This document shows positions 18,430 to 26,209 of a DNA stretch of 64,000 bases, piece by piece. The notes beneath the pieces were generated by a model that saw only the letters and a program-made list of their open reading frames with translations, searched no databases and had not been told where the DNA came from. The translations under genes were made by a program, and so were the position numbers. Origin of the DNA: Micavibrio_A sp964539025 (GTDB lineage: Bacteria > Pseudomonadota > Alphaproteobacteria > Micavibrionales > Micavibrionaceae); the NCBI GenBank assembly GCA_964539025.1, contig CAZIFA010000002.1:62001-126000 (forward strand). The letters are read 5' to 3'. The number at the start of each line of letters is the position of its first letter. Positions within the stretch are counted from its first letter, which is position 1.

Positions 18430-19192
18430 GTATGCCCGCCACACGCCGGGAATTGTTTTGATCACCGGCGCGACGGGCGATTTCGGCAAAGCCTTCGTCA
18501 AACGTTTCGCGGCGCTTGGATGTAAACTCGTTCTGCATGGCCGCGATAAATCCAAAGTCGATGCGCTGTGCAAAGAATACAAAAACACGCACGGGATCGT
18601 CTTCGACATCACAGATAAAAAATCGATGAAGGCGGCTATCGACTCGCTCCCCGCCGATTTCAAAAATATCGATCTTCTGATCAACAATGCGGGTCTCGCG
18701 CTCGGCCTCGAAAAAGCTTACGAGGCGAACGAGGAAGACTGGGAAACCATGATCGAGGTGGATGTGAAGGGGCTTGCCCTGATGACGCGCATGATCCTGC
18801 CCGGCATGGCGGCGCGCAAATCCGGACACATCATTAATATAGGCTCGACGGCGGGCAATTACGCCTATGCGGGCGGCAATGTCTATGGCGCGGCGAAGGC
18901 CTTCGTCAAACAATTCTCATTGAACCTTCGCGCAGACCTGACCGGCACCAATATCCGCGTCACCAATCTCGAACCCGGACAAGTCGAAACCCAGTTTTCC
19001 ACCGTACGCTTCAAGGGTGATAAAGATCGCGCCGGAAAAGTGTACGCGAACACCAAATCGTTAACGGCGGACGATGTCGCCGAAGCGGTTGTCTGGGCCG
19101 CGACCCTGCCGCCGCACATGAACATCAACAGGCTGGAAATCATGCCGACCGTTCAGTCTTTCGCGGGTTTGAGTGTGGAACGTACACATTAA
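18422..19192 (+). CDS. SDR-family oxidoreductase (YdfG-like)
   Basis: A 256-residue classical short-chain dehydrogenase. NAD(P)-binding motif TGATGDFG is at 15-22, the structural NNAG follows LLINNAGLALG, and the catalytic Ser142, Tyr155 and Lys159 lie in IGSTAG and VYGAAK. The C-terminal NINRLEIMPTVQSF is typical of the YdfG / 3-hydroxy acid dehydrogenase branch, which reduces malonic semialdehyde and oxidises serine-like hydroxy acids; the substrate here is not certain. The ATG at 18422 lies inside the end of the coxF-like gene, so the two are probably co-translated. A dehydrogenase between coxF and ctaG is not part of the usual oxidase operon. Confidence 0.85.
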   Translation: MAEYARHTPGIVLITGATGDFGKAFVKRFAALGCKLVLHGRDKSKVDALCKEYKNTHGIVFDITDKKSMKAAIDSLPADFKNIDLLINNAGLALGLEKAYEANEEDWETMIEVDVKGLALMTRMILPGMAARKSGHIINIGSTAGNYAYAGGNVYGAAKAFVKQFSLNLRADLTGTNIRVTNLEPGQVETQFSTVRFKGDKDRAGKVYANTKSLTADDVAEAVVWAATLPPHMNINRLEIMPTVQSFAGLSVERTH

Positions 19193-19193
19193 C

Positions 19194-19261
19194 TGTCATC
19201 CTGAGCGAAGCGAAGGATCTAATGAGATCCTTCAGTCGCAAAACGCTCCTTCAGGATGACA
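19194..19261. repeat. 68 bp palindromic element upstream of ctaG
   Basis: Ends TGTCATCCTGAG and TTCAGGATGACA form an 11 bp inverted repeat. Inside is a perfect 8 bp hairpin, AAGGATCT-AATG-AGATCCTT (19213-19232). It has exactly the same length and architecture as the element at 33693-33760. It fills the SDR-ctaG gap and stops just before the ribosome binding site of ctaG. Confidence 0.8.
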
Positions 19262-19272
19262 AAAGGGATTTT

Positions 19273-19842
19273 ATGAATAAAAATCAGAAAACTATTAGTG
19301 TCGTTTTCCTTGTGGTCGCCGCGATGATCGGGCTGGCCTTCGCATCCGTCCCCCTTTACCGCCTGTTCTGCCAAGTAACAGGCTTTGGCGGCACCACGAT
19401 GAAGGCGGATAAGCTCCCGGACACAATTCTGGACCGAAAAGTCACCATCAAGTTCGACGCTAACACCTCGCGCAACATAAACTGGTCCTTCAAGCCTGAG
19501 AAATTTTCGGAAACTGTACAACTCGGCCAGCAGGGTCTGATCGCCTTCATCGCCAAAAATCGCGATTCGCGCCCGTCCGTAGGCACCGCCTTGTTTAACG
19601 TAACACCGCCCAAGGCCGGACAATATTTCCACAAGATCCAGTGTTTTTGTTTCGCCGATCAGATTCTAAAACCCGGCGAGGAAATGCATATGCCGGTCGT
19701 GTTCTATATCGACCCGTCCATGGACAAGGATCCGGAGATGGACGATGTGAAGACGATCACGCTTTCCTACACGTTTTTTCCCTCGGAATCAGAAGAGCTT
19801 GATAAGGCTCTGGAAGCCTTTTACAATGCCGAAAAAGATTGA
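19273..19842 (+). CDS. ctaG: Cytochrome c oxidase assembly protein CtaG/Cox11
   Basis: Copper chaperone that delivers Cu to the CuB site of subunit I. 189 residues. There is one N-terminal membrane anchor (residues 8-27), then a periplasmic Ig-like domain. The copper-binding pair Cys124 and Cys126 lies in KIQCFCFADQ, and a third conserved Cys33 lies just after the anchor in YRLFCQVTGFGG. The longer open frame starts at 19222 inside the palindromic element. The ATG at 19273, preceded by AAAGGG, gives the expected N terminus (MNKNQKTISVVFLVV). Confidence 0.95.
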   Translation: MNKNQKTISVVFLVVAAMIGLAFASVPLYRLFCQVTGFGGTTMKADKLPDTILDRKVTIKFDANTSRNINWSFKPEKFSETVQLGQQGLIAFIAKNRDSRPSVGTALFNVTPPKAGQYFHKIQCFCFADQILKPGEEMHMPVVFYIDPSMDKDPEMDDVKTITLSYTFFPSESEELDKALEAFYNAEKD

Positions 19843-19891
19843 TAAAACCACCACGTTCCAAACCGCCAACCCCCGCTTTTAAGGATCTGTC

Positions 19892-20782
19892 ATGGGCGAC
19901 CATATCGAATACGGCACAACCGGAAAACCGCACCCCTATCACCTTGTCCGCCCCAGCATCTGGCCGCTTATAGGCGCGTTCTCGGCGGGTCTGGCTGCGA
20001 TCGGCATGGTCATGTTCATGCATGACGGAAAAATCGGCGAATTTCAGGTAGGCTTAAAAGGCGTAATTCTGGGCATGACATGCGTTCTGGCCGTCATGTT
20101 CTTCTGGTGGAAAGACATTATTTTCGAAACCGTGAAAGAACAGGTTCATAACGGCGTAACCGAAGTCGGCCTGCGTTTTGGCATGGCGCTGTTTATTTCA
20201 TCCGAAGTCATGTTCTTCGTCGCGTTTTTCTGGGCTTTCTTCGATGCCTCGCTCTATCCGCACGAAGCCATCCAATATCTGCGCACCGCATACACGGGCG
20301 GCGTATGGCCACCGCATAGCGAACTCGTAAAAATAGAAGCCATCCCGGCCTTCGATCTGCCTTTCATGATGACGATGATCCTGCTGCTCTCGGGCTGCAC
20401 GGTGACATGGGCGCACCACGCGATTCTCGAAGGCAAAAACAAAGAAGTTATCTGGGGCGTTGGTCTTTCCGCCGCGCTCGGCTTCTTCTTCCTGTGCTTC
20501 CAGATGTTCGAATATCACCACGCCACGTTCAAATTCAAAGACGGCGTGTTCCCCTCGACCTTCTATATGGCGACAGGCTTCCACGGCTTCCACGTGTTCG
20601 TCGGCACGGTCTTCTTGTTCGTCTGCTGGCTGCGCGCGAAAGCCGGACATTTCACACCCAAACGCCACTTTGGTTTCGAAGCCGCCGCATGGTACTGGCA
20701 CTTCGTTGACGTGGTCTGGTTGTTCTTGTTCGTCGCCGTTTACTGGTGGGGCAGCGCAGGCGCCGTACCCTCGGCCCATTAA
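19892..20782 (+). CDS. coxC: Cytochrome c oxidase subunit III
   Basis: Third core subunit of the aa3 oxidase, which stabilises proton uptake. 296 residues with seven helices. Typical stretches are KPHPYHLVRPSIWPL near the N terminus, FGMALFISSEVMFFVAFFW, YLRTAYTGGVWPP, GFHGFHVFVGTVFLF and FEAAAWYWHFVDVVWLFLF at the C terminus. A ribosome binding site (AAGGA) precedes the ATG. The order ctaG-coxC-DUF983-surf1 is the usual one in the class, so this half of the locus is intact. Confidence 0.97.
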   Translation: MGDHIEYGTTGKPHPYHLVRPSIWPLIGAFSAGLAAIGMVMFMHDGKIGEFQVGLKGVILGMTCVLAVMFFWWKDIIFETVKEQVHNGVTEVGLRFGMALFISSEVMFFVAFFWAFFDASLYPHEAIQYLRTAYTGGVWPPHSELVKIEAIPAFDLPFMMTMILLLSGCTVTWAHHAILEGKNKEVIWGVGLSAALGFFFLCFQMFEYHHATFKFKDGVFPSTFYMATGFHGFHVFVGTVFLFVCWLRAKAGHFTPKRHFGFEAAAWYWHFVDVVWLFLFVAVYWWGSAGAVPSAH

Positions 20783-20784
20783 TC

Positions 20785-21141
20785 ATGTTCGATGCGCAGG
20801 CCTTAAAACTCGCTCTGGCCTGCAAATGCCCAAAATGCGGAACAGGTGATCTGTATCCGCAGGGCTTCGTTCTTACGCTCCGCCCTGTCTGCGAAGTCTG
20901 CGGGCTTAATCTCGCCAAGAATGATTCCGCCGACGGTCCTGCCGTCTTTCTAATTTTCTTTCTGGGGTTTTCACTCGTACCGCTTGCGCTGCTGTTTGAA
21001 ACTTTGTTCGCACCGCCTTTATGGCTGCACGCAGTTCTATGGGGCACCGTGGCCATCTGCATCACCATCGGCTCCTTGCGTCCCTTGAAGGCCTATATCA
21101 TCGCGCTTCAATACAAGCATCGCCCGGGAGACTGGGAATGA
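20785..21141 (+). CDS. DUF983 zinc-ribbon membrane protein
   Basis: 118 residues. An N-terminal zinc ribbon (Cys15-x2-Cys18 in CKCPKCGTGDL and Cys36-x2-Cys39 in PVCEVCGLNL) is followed by two membrane helices (FLIFFLGFSLVPLALLFETL and LHAVLWGTVAICITIGSL) and the KAYIIALQYKHR end. DUF983 members are regular neighbours of coxC and surf1 in alphaproteobacteria; their exact role in oxidase biogenesis is not established. The ATG at 20785 lies 2 bp after the coxC stop, and the gene overlaps surf1 by 4 bases (ATGA), so translation is likely coupled. Confidence 0.88.
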   Translation: MFDAQALKLALACKCPKCGTGDLYPQGFVLTLRPVCEVCGLNLAKNDSADGPAVFLIFFLGFSLVPLALLFETLFAPPLWLHAVLWGTVAICITIGSLRPLKAYIIALQYKHRPGDWE

Positions 21142-21851
21142 GATTGCCGCTCACCGCCACCGTGACGACCATCTGCTGTGTAATGATCCTGCTCGCACTC
21201 GGCACATGGCAGGTAAAGCGCCTTGAATGGAAAGATGCGATCATCGAAAAACTCGATGCGCAATATGACGATGCAGCACGCGCAGCGCCGTTCGATAAAC
21301 TCAAACTCGATGATCTGGCCCGCGAACACGATCCTATGGCCTATGGCACCATCAAAGGCCGCCTGCTGCGCGAACAGGCCATACTGCTCGGCCCCCGCAT
21401 CGAAGACGGACGCGCCGGATTCCACCTGTTGATCCCCGTGGCAATCGAAAACGGCAATGTGCTGATCGTCAACGCCGGGTGGGTGAACGATTTGTGGCAG
21501 GACAATATCGAAGATAGGCTTTCGACATTGCCGGGCGGTGCGGTCACGCTGCGCGGCATCATGCACAAACCGGACTGGTCATCCTTTGCCTCAAACAACA
21601 GCCCCGCGAACGATATGTGGTTCCGCGCCGATATTGATGAGATAGCGGAAGCCAAAGAACTCGATACGCCCTATCCCTTCATCCTCTATGCCGATCATGC
21701 CGATCCAGCGCTCTATGATGTAAAGCCACACGAAGAACGCTGGCTTCCCCGCAACAAGCATCTGCAATACGCGCTGTTCTGGTACGCGCTGGCACTGGCG
21801 ATGATGGGTGTGTACGGGTTTTATGTGGCCGGCCTGAATAAACAAAAATAA
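21138..21851 (+). CDS. surf1: SURF1-family oxidase assembly protein
   Basis: Assists heme A insertion into subunit I. 237 residues with the family topology: an N-terminal helix (TVTTICCVMILLALGTWQVKR, quoted here only to show GTWQ), a periplasmic domain and a C-terminal helix (FWYALALAMMGVYGFYVAG). Family landmarks include LGTWQVKRLEWK, ILLGPRIEDGRAGFHLLIP and VNAGWVND. The frame remains open from 21021, but the ATG at 21138, overlapping the DUF983 stop, gives the right N terminus. It is the last oxidase gene of the locus. Confidence 0.92.
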   Translation: MRLPLTATVTTICCVMILLALGTWQVKRLEWKDAIIEKLDAQYDDAARAAPFDKLKLDDLAREHDPMAYGTIKGRLLREQAILLGPRIEDGRAGFHLLIPVAIENGNVLIVNAGWVNDLWQDNIEDRLSTLPGGAVTLRGIMHKPDWSSFASNNSPANDMWFRADIDEIAEAKELDTPYPFILYADHADPALYDVKPHEERWLPRNKHLQYALFWYALALAMMGVYGFYVAGLNKQK

Positions 21852-21859
21852 ACAGCAGA

Positions 21860-22327
21860 ATGATTGATGGCATTCATAGCGTAGATCTGAAAAAAATCGA
21901 TCCAAAACAATTTGGACAAATGTTTTCCGACTGCATCGTTCTGACACAAAATCACAAAATTTTGTTGCAGCAACGGTCACTAAATTACGGCGCAAGCACA
22001 GGCTGTCTTACGGCTTTTGGCGGTCATATAGAACAAGGCGAAACATCCATACAGGCATTGATCCGTGAATTAAACGAAGAGCTTGGCGCACAGGCCAAAG
22101 CAGAAGATGTTATAGAACTTGGCGCGATTACCGAGGCTTTCACAAACCATACTGATCTTGTTTACGGCCATTTCTGGCACGACAAACATGGAAGCATCAC
22201 CGGCTGTTATGAATGCGAAGCTGTTGAATATGACAGCGTTGACGCCGCGCTAAAGCATCCCAAAATCATGGACTATGTTGTGTGGTTTTTAAAAGAATGC
22301 CAAACGCGCGGCCTTTTAAGCCTTTAA
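21860..22327 (+). CDS. NUDIX hydrolase
   Basis: 155 residues with a perfect Nudix box, GGHIEQGETSIQALIREL continuing NEELGA (residues ~54-78; GX5EX7REUXEEXGU). This places it among Mg2+-dependent hydrolases of nucleoside diphosphates linked to another group. The substrate is not deducible. It lies 8 bp after surf1 on the same strand, so it may be read from the oxidase transcript; function in respiration is not implied. The base composition is somewhat more AT-rich than that of surf1. Confidence 0.85.
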   Translation: MIDGIHSVDLKKIDPKQFGQMFSDCIVLTQNHKILLQQRSLNYGASTGCLTAFGGHIEQGETSIQALIRELNEELGAQAKAEDVIELGAITEAFTNHTDLVYGHFWHDKHGSITGCYECEAVEYDSVDAALKHPKIMDYVVWFLKECQTRGLLSL

Positions 22328-22337
22328 TTTTTTTAAA

Positions 22338-22402
22338 CACAGAGCACACGAAGATACACAGAGACCTCTGTGACATTCTCTGTGGGCTCTGCGCTCTCTG
22401 TG
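22338..22402. repeat. CACAGAG/CTCTGTG inverted repeat cluster
   Basis: Two CACAGAG units (22338-22344 and ~22357-22363) face three CTCTGTG units (~22366, ~22378 and 22396-22402). The central copies form CACAGAG-AC-CTCTGTG, a tight hairpin, and the outer copies could extend it. It lies between the NUDIX gene and the terminator. No coding capacity is seen. Confidence 0.6.
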
Positions 22403-22411
22403 ATTAAACAC

Positions 22412-22437
22412 AAAAAACCCGCCTTCCGGCGGGCTTT
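22412..22437. terminator. Bidirectional intrinsic terminator
   Basis: CCCGCC-TTCC-GGCGGG (22418-22433) is flanked by an A run on the left and a short T run on the right. It can end transcription from surf1-NUDIX and from the convergent M23 peptidase gene. Confidence 0.85.
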
Positions 22438-22452
22438 TAAATCCTGTTTCAA

Positions 22453-23934
22453 TTAATTCACATCGTCGTCATCTTTAACCTGACGCTGCGCGACCTTGAC
22501 GGCACCGCCCGAGAGCGCTGCGAACTGGTTGTCTATCTCGCCAATTTTGGCTTTGAATTTTTTCAGATCGCGTCCTGCCAGAGCCTGACCGACGGGCAGG
22601 TTAACGCCGCGCGGGTTGACCTGTTTGCTGGCGACAAGGACTTCATAATGAAGATGGGGTCCGGTGGAGCGGCCCGTCGTTCCAACATAGCCGATGATCT
22701 GGCCCTGCTTGACGCGCGCGCCGGGTTTGATTCCAGAGGCGATCTTGCTCATATGGCCATAGGCGGTGTCGAGATCGCCGCGGTGGCGGATACGGACATA
22801 ATTTCCGTACGACGAATAGCGCCCGGCTTTTTCAATACGTCCATCTCCGGCGGCGTAAATCGGCGTGCCTGTCGGCGCGGCGAAGTCGAGCCCCTTGTGC
22901 ATCTTGTTATAGCCCAGAACCGGGTGGCGGCGCATACCGAAACCGGATGACATGCGGGCGCCATCGATCGGTGTCTTCATCAGCGTCTTCTTCGTGGACT
23001 GACCATCGCGACCATAATAATCGACCGAACCGTCGGCGGTTTCATAACGATACAGCGGAACCTTGCGGCCAGAGAGCGTCAACTGCGCGAACAGCACGTT
23101 ACCGGTTTTTGCTATGTAACCATCCTCAGTCTGTTGCGTTTCATACATAACTTCAAGCGTGTCGCCCGATTGTACGTCACGCTGGAAGTCGACATTTTGT
23201 GAATAGATGCGGATGGCTTCAGAAACGACGGATTTTGGAATGCCTGCTTTGGCGGCGGACCCGTAGAGGGAATTTTTGATGACGGCTTTTTGGGCGTTGA
23301 CGACTTGTTTGACTTCTTTTTCTTCAAGGGAAGATTTAAATTCGTCGCCCTCTCGACTCACCGTCAATGTTTTGAGCGGGTTGAGCTGGATCTTCATGTC
23401 GGTGATTTTATAAGAACCTTTCGTCTCACCCGGTTCGAAATGCATCTGGATGTCTTGTCCAGCCTTTAAATCTTTCGGGTCGAAATGCTTGTCCATCGCA
23501 TCGATAATGTCGTGGACTTCGGCAGACTCAATGCCTTCATCCTGCATGACCTTGCCAAGTGCGTCGCCCGGCGTGATGGTCACGATACGATCAGATGGGC
23601 TTGCCGGTTTTTCAAACTGGGGAATAGAAGCCAGGGCCAGTTGGCCGATCAGGCTGCCTTCTTCCATGGCACCATCGTCAGGACCGGGTGTGCCAACGGA
23701 AGGTTCGATATAATTGTAAGCCCGTGCGGCGGAGGCGATCTCAAAATTGAGGGGCAGGCCCGAAAGCGGGGAAAAGGCCACAGCGGTCGGCAGACCGGCG
23801 GCCAGAGCAGCCGTCATACCCGCAACATAGCGGATACGAAGACGATTGTTTTTCGTGAAGACATAGCGATGGCGTAAGCCCAATTGCCTTGCCACGAACG
23901 CACAGGAGTTACCCAGGACATTCTTCAGCGGCAT
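22453..23934 (-). CDS. M23-family peptidoglycan endopeptidase (LytM domain)
   Basis: 493 residues. A basic N terminus and one membrane anchor (residues ~36-56) lead to a periplasmic region with an OapA/Csd3-like N-terminal part (TPGDALGKVMQDEGIESAEV). The C-terminal LytM domain follows. Zinc ligands are all present: His346 and Asp350 in HKGLDFAAPTGTP, and His427 and His429 in GPHLHYEVL. The protein should therefore be an active cross-link-cutting endopeptidase rather than a degenerate activator. An Asp-rich tail closes it (KDDDDVN). The ATG at 23932-23934 has AAGGG upstream. The 256 bp before it (23935-24190) carry no convincing gene. Confidence 0.92.
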   Translation of the reverse strand: MPLKNVLGNSCAFVARQLGLRHRYVFTKNNRLRIRYVAGMTAALAAGLPTAVAFSPLSGLPLNFEIASAARAYNYIEPSVGTPGPDDGAMEEGSLIGQLALASIPQFEKPASPSDRIVTITPGDALGKVMQDEGIESAEVHDIIDAMDKHFDPKDLKAGQDIQMHFEPGETKGSYKITDMKIQLNPLKTLTVSREGDEFKSSLEEKEVKQVVNAQKAVIKNSLYGSAAKAGIPKSVVSEAIRIYSQNVDFQRDVQSGDTLEVMYETQQTEDGYIAKTGNVLFAQLTLSGRKVPLYRYETADGSVDYYGRDGQSTKKTLMKTPIDGARMSSGFGMRRHPVLGYNKMHKGLDFAAPTGTPIYAAGDGRIEKAGRYSSYGNYVRIRHRGDLDTAYGHMSKIASGIKPGARVKQGQIIGYVGTTGRSTGPHLHYEVLVASKQVNPRGVNLPVGQALAGRDLKKFKAKIGEIDNQFAALSGGAVKVAQRQVKDDDDVN

Positions 23935-24190
23935 TTCACACCCTTGTTAAACTGTTTCATCTTTTTTTCATCGCGCTTACCGGAAAACGCGTCTTCCTTC
24001 TTAAAAGTCATAGGGACTTTTTGGCAGGTTAATAACAAATAATGATTTAGCTTATTTGATCGATATTCAGTTCTCTTATTGAGCTCCGGTAAGCCCGAGT
24101 AATTAGCACAGCAAAAAAAGTTTTGAAAGCCCTTCCCGACATAACCAACAAACATATGGACATGAACTTTCTATTTGTCGTAATTGCAGA

Positions 24191-24706
24191 CTAGAGCCCG
24201 CAGGCCGTTGATATTGCTTCATAAGCTTTCGTGGAACCCTTCAAACTGAAGGAATCCTTGGTCTCCGTACCCTTGGAAGAAACGCCCTTAACGACCATTT
24301 TCGAGCCCTTTTTGATGGCCTCGGTCAGGGCGGTATCGGCGCTAGCGTCCGCCGCCCATGCCATGTCGTTCTGGGTGAACAGGTTGAATTTCTTGGCATC
24401 GACGCTCAAATTGACGTCTTCACCTTTTTTATAGCTGTAGCCGCCCATATACGAGAACACGTTCTTGGTGCCTTCGGCGGGGCGGTGCGTGATAAGGGCG
24501 ACGACATCGCCGCGCTTGGAATATTTGCCTTCGGATTTTTCAGGCTTGGCCATCATGTAACAAACCTTGCCGCCACTGGGTTCTTCGAACTCGTACGCTT
24601 CCCAGCGACCGAAATCGCCGATCTTGGCAGGGTCCGACGCGTGCGCGGGCAACGGGGAAAGGAAGGTGAGCAGCAGGGCTGCGGACAGGGCGTATTTTTT
24701 GATCAT
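24191..24706 (-). CDS. IalB-like secreted protein
   Basis: 171 residues with a clear signal peptide (MIKKYALSAALLLTFLSPLP then AHA). The mature part runs FGRWEAYEFEEPSGGKVCYM with a later Cys in the last residues (ISTACGL), which could form a disulphide. The layout resembles the invasion-associated locus B (IalB) domain, a periplasmic fold common in alphaproteobacteria. The function is unknown; the family name comes from Bartonella and does not imply virulence here. The frame starts at a TTG (24718), but the ATG at 24704-24706 fits the signal peptide. It is divergent from the ECF sigma gene and shares the intergenic region with the ECF-type promoter. Confidence 0.72.
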   Translation of the reverse strand: MIKKYALSAALLLTFLSPLPAHASDPAKIGDFGRWEAYEFEEPSGGKVCYMMAKPEKSEGKYSKRGDVVALITHRPAEGTKNVFSYMGGYSYKKGEDVNLSVDAKKFNLFTQNDMAWAADASADTALTEAIKKGSKMVVKGVSSKGTETKDSFSLKGSTKAYEAISTACGL

Positions 24707-24794
24707 GATCTCGTCCAATGGGGCGCGAACGGCGCAGACCCCGCAAGGGTAAACAATTTAGCAGGTTTGGGCAACCTCTGAAGGCCGCCTTTGG

Positions 24795-24822
24795 TGATCC
24801 AACCATCCCCTTCATGCGTATA
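24795..24822 (+). promoter_or_regulatory. ECF (RpoE/ChrR-type) sigma-dependent promoter
   Basis: TGATCC (24795-24800), 16 bases, then CGTATA (24817-24822). These are the -35 and -10 elements known for the ECF group that works with ChrR-type anti-sigma factors. It points at the sigma gene itself, so autoregulation is likely. Confidence 0.7.
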
Positions 24823-24917
24823 AAAAATGACCAAAATAAGGGCGGGGGCCGGTGCTAAGCCAGAAATACGCGTCTAAAAAGCTTGTTCCGCAGGGGCCGG
24901 ATGGTGTTAATAAACTT

Positions 24918-25529
24918 ATGGAAGCCGCCAGACCCAGCCCGCAGACAAGAGCCGCAAACGATGCCGCAGCGTCTGACGCCGCGCATTTTCGCGGTCTTTT
25001 GCTGGCCGTGGCCCGTAAAAAGGACAAAACGGCCTTTGCCGAACTGTTCGATTATTTCGCCCCACGCATTAAATCATTCCTCATGAAGGGCGGCGCGGCA
25101 CCCGATGTCGCCGATGAACTGGCACAAGAAACCATGATCACCGTCTGGCAAAAGGCGGAAAGTTTCGACCCCGCCAAAGCCTCCGCCAGCACATGGATAT
25201 TCACTATTGCGCGGAACAAGAGGATCGATGCGATCCGCAAACAGGGCCGCCCGGAATTCGACCCCGCCGATCCGCTGATGGTGCCAGATGAAACACCCGA
25301 AGCTGGCGAAAAAATCACGCAGCAGCAGGAAACGGAAATCATGGCCGATGCTATTCAAACGCTACCGCCGGAACAGGCCGAACTTTTGTACAAATCGTTT
25401 TTTGAAGACAAGACCCATGCGGATATCGCCAAGGAAACGAACCTCCCGCTCGGCACGGTGAAATCCCGCATCCGCCTGGCCCTCGAAAGATTGCGCAGTG
25501 ATAAGAAAGTGACTGAGTTATGGTCCTAG
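24918..25529 (+). CDS. ECF RNA polymerase sigma factor (ChrR-associated group)
   Basis: About 203 residues from the ATG at 24918; a GTG at 24852 is also in frame. Region 2 contains ELFDYFAPRIKSFLMKGG, DVADELAQETMITVWQKAE and STWIFTIARNKRIDAIRK. Region 4 contains LPPEQAELLYKSFFEDKTH and the helix-turn-helix AKETNLPLGTVKSRIRLALE. There are no extra domains. It overlaps the downstream anti-sigma gene by 10 bases, so the two are translated together. Related sigma/ChrR pairs respond to singlet oxygen or other oxidative stress; that signal is inferred from the family. An ECF-type promoter lies upstream. Confidence 0.93.
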   Translation: MEAARPSPQTRAANDAAASDAAHFRGLLLAVARKKDKTAFAELFDYFAPRIKSFLMKGGAAPDVADELAQETMITVWQKAESFDPAKASASTWIFTIARNKRIDAIRKQGRPEFDPADPLMVPDETPEAGEKITQQQETEIMADAIQTLPPEQAELLYKSFFEDKTHADIAKETNLPLGTVKSRIRLALERLRSDKKVTELWS

Positions 25530-26209
25530 AAACACCCAAGCTGAAAAAAGAAATGTCGGCGCAGGAAACCTACCACGCGCTGCTGATGGAATATGCTTCC
25601 GGCTGTCTTGATGAAGCGCAGGCTTTGATCGTCGCGACGCATATGTCGCTCTCCCCTTACGCCCGTAAACTTGTGGCCGAATATGAATCGATCGGCGGGG
25701 CGATGCTCAAAGATTGCTGCGGCTCGGTCGCCATGAAATCCGACGCCCTTAAATGCGTGATGGATAAAATCGAAAAGACATCCGCTCCCGTAAAATCCTG
25801 CACCGAAAAACTGCAATGCAAGGGCAAGGACTACGGCAACATGCCGATGTGCCTTGAATCCTACATGGAAACGCGCACATGGAAAGAAGACGGCACGGGC
25901 CGCCAGTCCATCCATGTCAAAACGACTTGCTGCGGTTACAGCGCGCAATTGATGAAGATGAAACCCGATCTTCCCATCGAACCACCCAAACACGATAAAA
26001 ACGAACTCACCGTCGTTCTCGAAGGTACGTTCTCCGACGGCACTACAATCTACAAACGCGGCGATTTGATCATCATCGAAAAGAACAGCCCCGTACGGCT
26101 TCGCACCGATGCGCAGCAAGGCGTCATCTGCTTTGTCGTGAAACCGGCCCAATCGCGTGTTCGGCAGTGGGCCGGTCAGATCTATTTAAAATTTCATCCC
26201 AAAGATTAG
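25520..26209 (+). CDS. ChrR-like cupin anti-sigma factor with altered zinc site
   Basis: 229 residues. The N-terminal anti-sigma part aligns with ChrR (ALLMEYASG, then ATHMSLSPYARKLV), and the C-terminal half holds a cupin-type beta barrel (KHDKNELTVVLEGTFSDG, FVVKPAQ). In ChrR four residues bind zinc (His, His, Cys, Cys). Here only the second is kept (His41): the two cysteine positions are Ser45 and Ala48, and the first His position is Glu16, with His19 nearby. Extra cysteines appear instead (KDCCGS, KTTCCGYS, QCKGKDYGNMPMC). It should bind and hold the sigma factor, but sensing may work differently. Its last 4 bases overlap the convergent aminotransferase gene. Confidence 0.85.
   Translation: MVLETPKLKKEMSAQETYHALLMEYASGCLDEAQALIVATHMSLSPYARKLVAEYESIGGAMLKDCCGSVAMKSDALKCVMDKIEKTSAPVKSCTEKLQCKGKDYGNMPMCLESYMETRTWKEDGTGRQSIHVKTTCCGYSAQLMKMKPDLPIEPPKHDKNELTVVLEGTFSDGTTIYKRGDLIIIEKNSPVRLRTDAQQGVICFVVKPAQSRVRQWAGQIYLKFHPKD

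Noticed and set aside
23925..24155. A 76-codon minus-strand frame upstream of the M23 peptidase
   Set aside because: It overlaps the start of the peptidase gene, has no ribosome binding site or recognisable motif, and looks like leader DNA.
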